Part shown: in pieces, positions 5,177-6,474 of the stretch
Numbering within the stretch: position 1 is the first letter of the stretch
Layout of the letters: each line of letters begins with the position of its first letter
Assembly: GCA_017619905.1 (NCBI GenBank)
Contig: JAFZRK010000068.1
Span: 1-6,474, forward strand
DNA from: Bacillota bacterium
GTDB taxonomy: Bacteria > Bacillota > Clostridia > Peptostreptococcales > Anaerovoracaceae
Length of the DNA: 6,474 nucleotides
Reading direction: 5' to 3'
Notes under the pieces: generated by a model
What the model was told of the DNA's origin: nothing
The model's database searches: none
The model's input: only the letters and a program-made list of their open reading frames with translations
Position numbers and translations under genes: made by a program

Positions 5177-5965
5177 ATGAGCACAAGAGAAGAGATCGTA
5201 AGCGGGTTCTACGGTCAGGTCAACGAAGACGACCGGCTTTTGAGGACAAGGCACGGACAGCTGGAATACCGCACCACGATGGCTTTCATACACCGGTATA
5301 TCGGGGAGAAGTCAAAGATTCTGGAGATAGGCGCGGGCACCGGCAGGTATTCCATTGCGCTTGCAAAGGAAGGAATGGATGTCACAGCCGTGGAGCTTGT
5401 GGAGAGCAATCTTGCGATCCTGAAGGAAAAGAGCAAAGGCATGGAGAATCTCCGCGCATGTCAGGGGGACGCCACTGACCTTAGCATGTTTGCAGACGGT
5501 TTCTTTGACGCGGCACTCGTATTCGGACCCATGTATCATCTCTACGAACCGGAGGAGGTGAGCCGCGCCATAGACGAGGCGGTGCGTGTGACGAAGCCCG
5601 GCGGCGTGCTGTTATTCGCCTTCCTTTCTGTCTTCGGCATAATGTACTCCAACTATTTCGACGGCAGATGGGCGTTCGGCCAGGAGGAGAACTTTACGGA
5701 GGACTACAAGGTAAAGCACTTTAAGGAGCAGCTTTTTACCGGTTACGACATAGAGGAGTTTGAGCAGCTGTTTGCGGACAAGCCGGTCGACCGGATAACG
5801 ACCGCAGGCGTGGACGGGTCTCTTGAGGCGATAGAGGACCGTCCGGGTTTCTGTATCCCGGACGAGAACTTTGACGCGTTCGCGGACTGGTATCTTAAGT
5901 TCGCTGAGAAGCGCGAGCTGCTCGGAAGCACTCACCATCTTCTTTACATCTGCCGAAAGAGATAA
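5177..5965 (+). CDS. Class I SAM-dependent methyltransferase
   Basis: This encodes a 262-residue Rossmann-fold methyltransferase. Motif I, which binds the methionine part of S-adenosylmethionine, is ILEIGAGTGRYSIALAKEG (48-66). The acidic end of strand 2 is E73 in TAVELVE, the adenine-contacting acid is D98 in QGDATDL, and the strand-4 motif is LVFGPMYHLY (114-123), followed by RVTKPGGVLLFAF (137-149). The N-terminal helix SGFYGQVNEDDRL and the C-terminal ELLGSTHHLLYICRKR mark a family of small cytoplasmic methyltransferases common in Clostridia and Bacilli, generally of unknown acceptor. Residues 155-235 form the variable lid that would choose the acceptor. The gene lies 24 bp after the AlkD-like gene and 22 bp before the FMN reductase gene, consistent with one transcript. 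A small-molecule acceptor is more likely than DNA or RNA, since no nucleic-acid-methyltransferase motif (such as NPPY) is present. Confidence 0.88.
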   Translation: MSTREEIVSGFYGQVNEDDRLLRTRHGQLEYRTTMAFIHRYIGEKSKILEIGAGTGRYSIALAKEGMDVTAVELVESNLAILKEKSKGMENLRACQGDATDLSMFADGFFDAALVFGPMYHLYEPEEVSRAIDEAVRVTKPGGVLLFAFLSVFGIMYSNYFDGRWAFGQEENFTEDYKVKHFKEQLFTGYDIEEFEQLFADKPVDRITTAGVDGSLEAIEDRPGFCIPDENFDAFADWYLKFAEKRELLGSTHHLLYICRKR

Positions 5966-5987
5966 GGCAGAGCGTCGGGGAAACGAT

Positions 5988-6474
5988 ATGAGGATACTTG
6001 TTCTTAACGGAAGCCCTAAAAAGAAGAGCGATACTTTCCGCCTTACGGATGCTTTTCTGCGCGGGCTGAATAAAAATGCGGACCATGAGGTCCATGTAAT
6101 AAACGTTATCGAGAAGGACATCGCGCCCTGCAGGGGATGCTTCGGCTGTTGGCAGAAGATGGACGGGCACTGCGTCGTAGATGACGATCAGAACGCCATC
6201 CTGGACCTGTACAGGACCGCGGACGTCATAATATGGAGCTTTCCTCTGTACTGCTATGGCATGCCCTCGCACCTTAAGGCAGTGCTGGACCGCACCATTC
6301 CGCTCATCAAGATGAAGATGGTGCAGAAAGAGGACGGGACCGTGCGCCATGAGCCGCTGGCGGATTTTTCGAAGATCCATACGCTGGTGATCTGCGGCTG
6401 CGGCTTCCCGGACTGGGACGGCAACTTCGAGAGCTTAAGGATGCAGTGCAGGCAGTGCTTCAGGGATCCGGACA
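5988..6474 (+). CDS. NADPH-dependent FMN reductase-type flavoprotein, N-terminal part
   Basis: The first 162 codons of a gene running off the window are present. The FMN phosphate loop is LVLNGSPKKKSDTFRL (4-19), and the flavin-ring loop and following helix are WSFPLYCYGMPSHLKAVLDR (83-102), both typical of the NADPH-dependent FMN reductase / flavodoxin-like fold. Between them is a cysteine cluster, C48-x2-C51-x2-C54-x7-C62. This fits the compact CX2CX2CX4-7C pattern of iron-sulfur flavoproteins, which hold a 4Fe-4S cluster next to FMN, though related reductases carry similar cysteines without a proven cluster. Further cysteines occur near 136-138 and 154-157. It likely reduces quinones, nitro compounds or another acceptor in the cytoplasm. 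GGGG (5977-5980) is a modest ribosome binding site 7 nt before ATG. The C-terminal part is missing because the window ends. Confidence 0.85.
   Translation, partial: MRILVLNGSPKKKSDTFRLTDAFLRGLNKNADHEVHVINVIEKDIAPCRGCFGCWQKMDGHCVVDDDQNAILDLYRTADVIIWSFPLYCYGMPSHLKAVLDRTIPLIKMKMVQKEDGTVRHEPLADFSKIHTLVICGCGFPDWDGNFESLRMQCRQCFRDPD

Noticed and set aside
4487..5293. Long open frame of 268 codons on the minus strand
   Set aside because: It mirrors the AlkD-like gene and the start of the methyltransferase gene; the translation has no domain features and is explained by codon bias of the sense genes.
193..5987. Integron-like gene cassette array
   Set aside because: The intergenic gaps share no repeated attC-like inverted repeats and differ in length and sequence; several are only a few bases long.

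Overview
The window reads as a stretch of a Clostridia-like (Bacillota) chromosome. The reasons are strong GGAGG-type ribosome binding sites, frequent AGA/AGG arginine codons, moderate GC, and protein families common in that class: a single-domain NlpC/P60 peptidase, a BltD-like acetyltransferase, a Flavodoxin_3-like protein and an AlkD-like glycosylase. This placement is an inference; there is no rRNA or other marker gene. All recognised genes lie on the + strand, closely packed, most with their own ribosome binding site. I see no tRNA, rRNA, CRISPR array, insertion sequence, attachment site or origin.

Left part (1-1405): the 3' end of an NlpC/P60 peptidase gene, a small antibiotic-biosynthesis-monooxygenase (ABM)-like protein, and then a damaged acetyltransferase region. 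In that region the first codons of one GNAT gene run, out of frame, into the last ~45 codons of a RimJ-type GNAT domain, followed by a complete second GNAT domain. A roughly 95-bp spacer with a short relict reading frame follows. Middle part (1406-3821): a short flavodoxin of noticeably higher GC, a cytoplasmic class C beta-lactamase-like serine hydrolase with a C-terminal beta-rich domain, and a BltD/SSAT-like acetyltransferase. Right part (3826-6474): a kynurenine-formamidase-like metal-dependent cyclase, an AlkD-type DNA alkylation repair glycosylase, a class I SAM methyltransferase, and the 5' part of an NADPH-dependent FMN reductase-type flavoprotein with an iron-sulfur-like cysteine motif.

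The genes do not form one recognisable pathway. They look like a one-directional array of stand-alone small-molecule-modifying enzymes (acetyl transfer, methyl transfer, hydrolysis, flavin redox) plus one DNA base-repair enzyme, a mix often seen in accessory or stress/detoxification regions of clostridial genomes. The tightest functional linkage suggested by spacing is the BltD-like acetyltransferase with the cyclase (4-bp gap and poor ribosome binding site for the second gene), and the AlkD-like gene with the methyltransferase and flavoprotein that follow. I found no convincing new system. The most notable points are the chimeric GNAT junction, the conserved catalytic sets in the cyclase and AlkD-like proteins, and the cysteine motif in the last gene.
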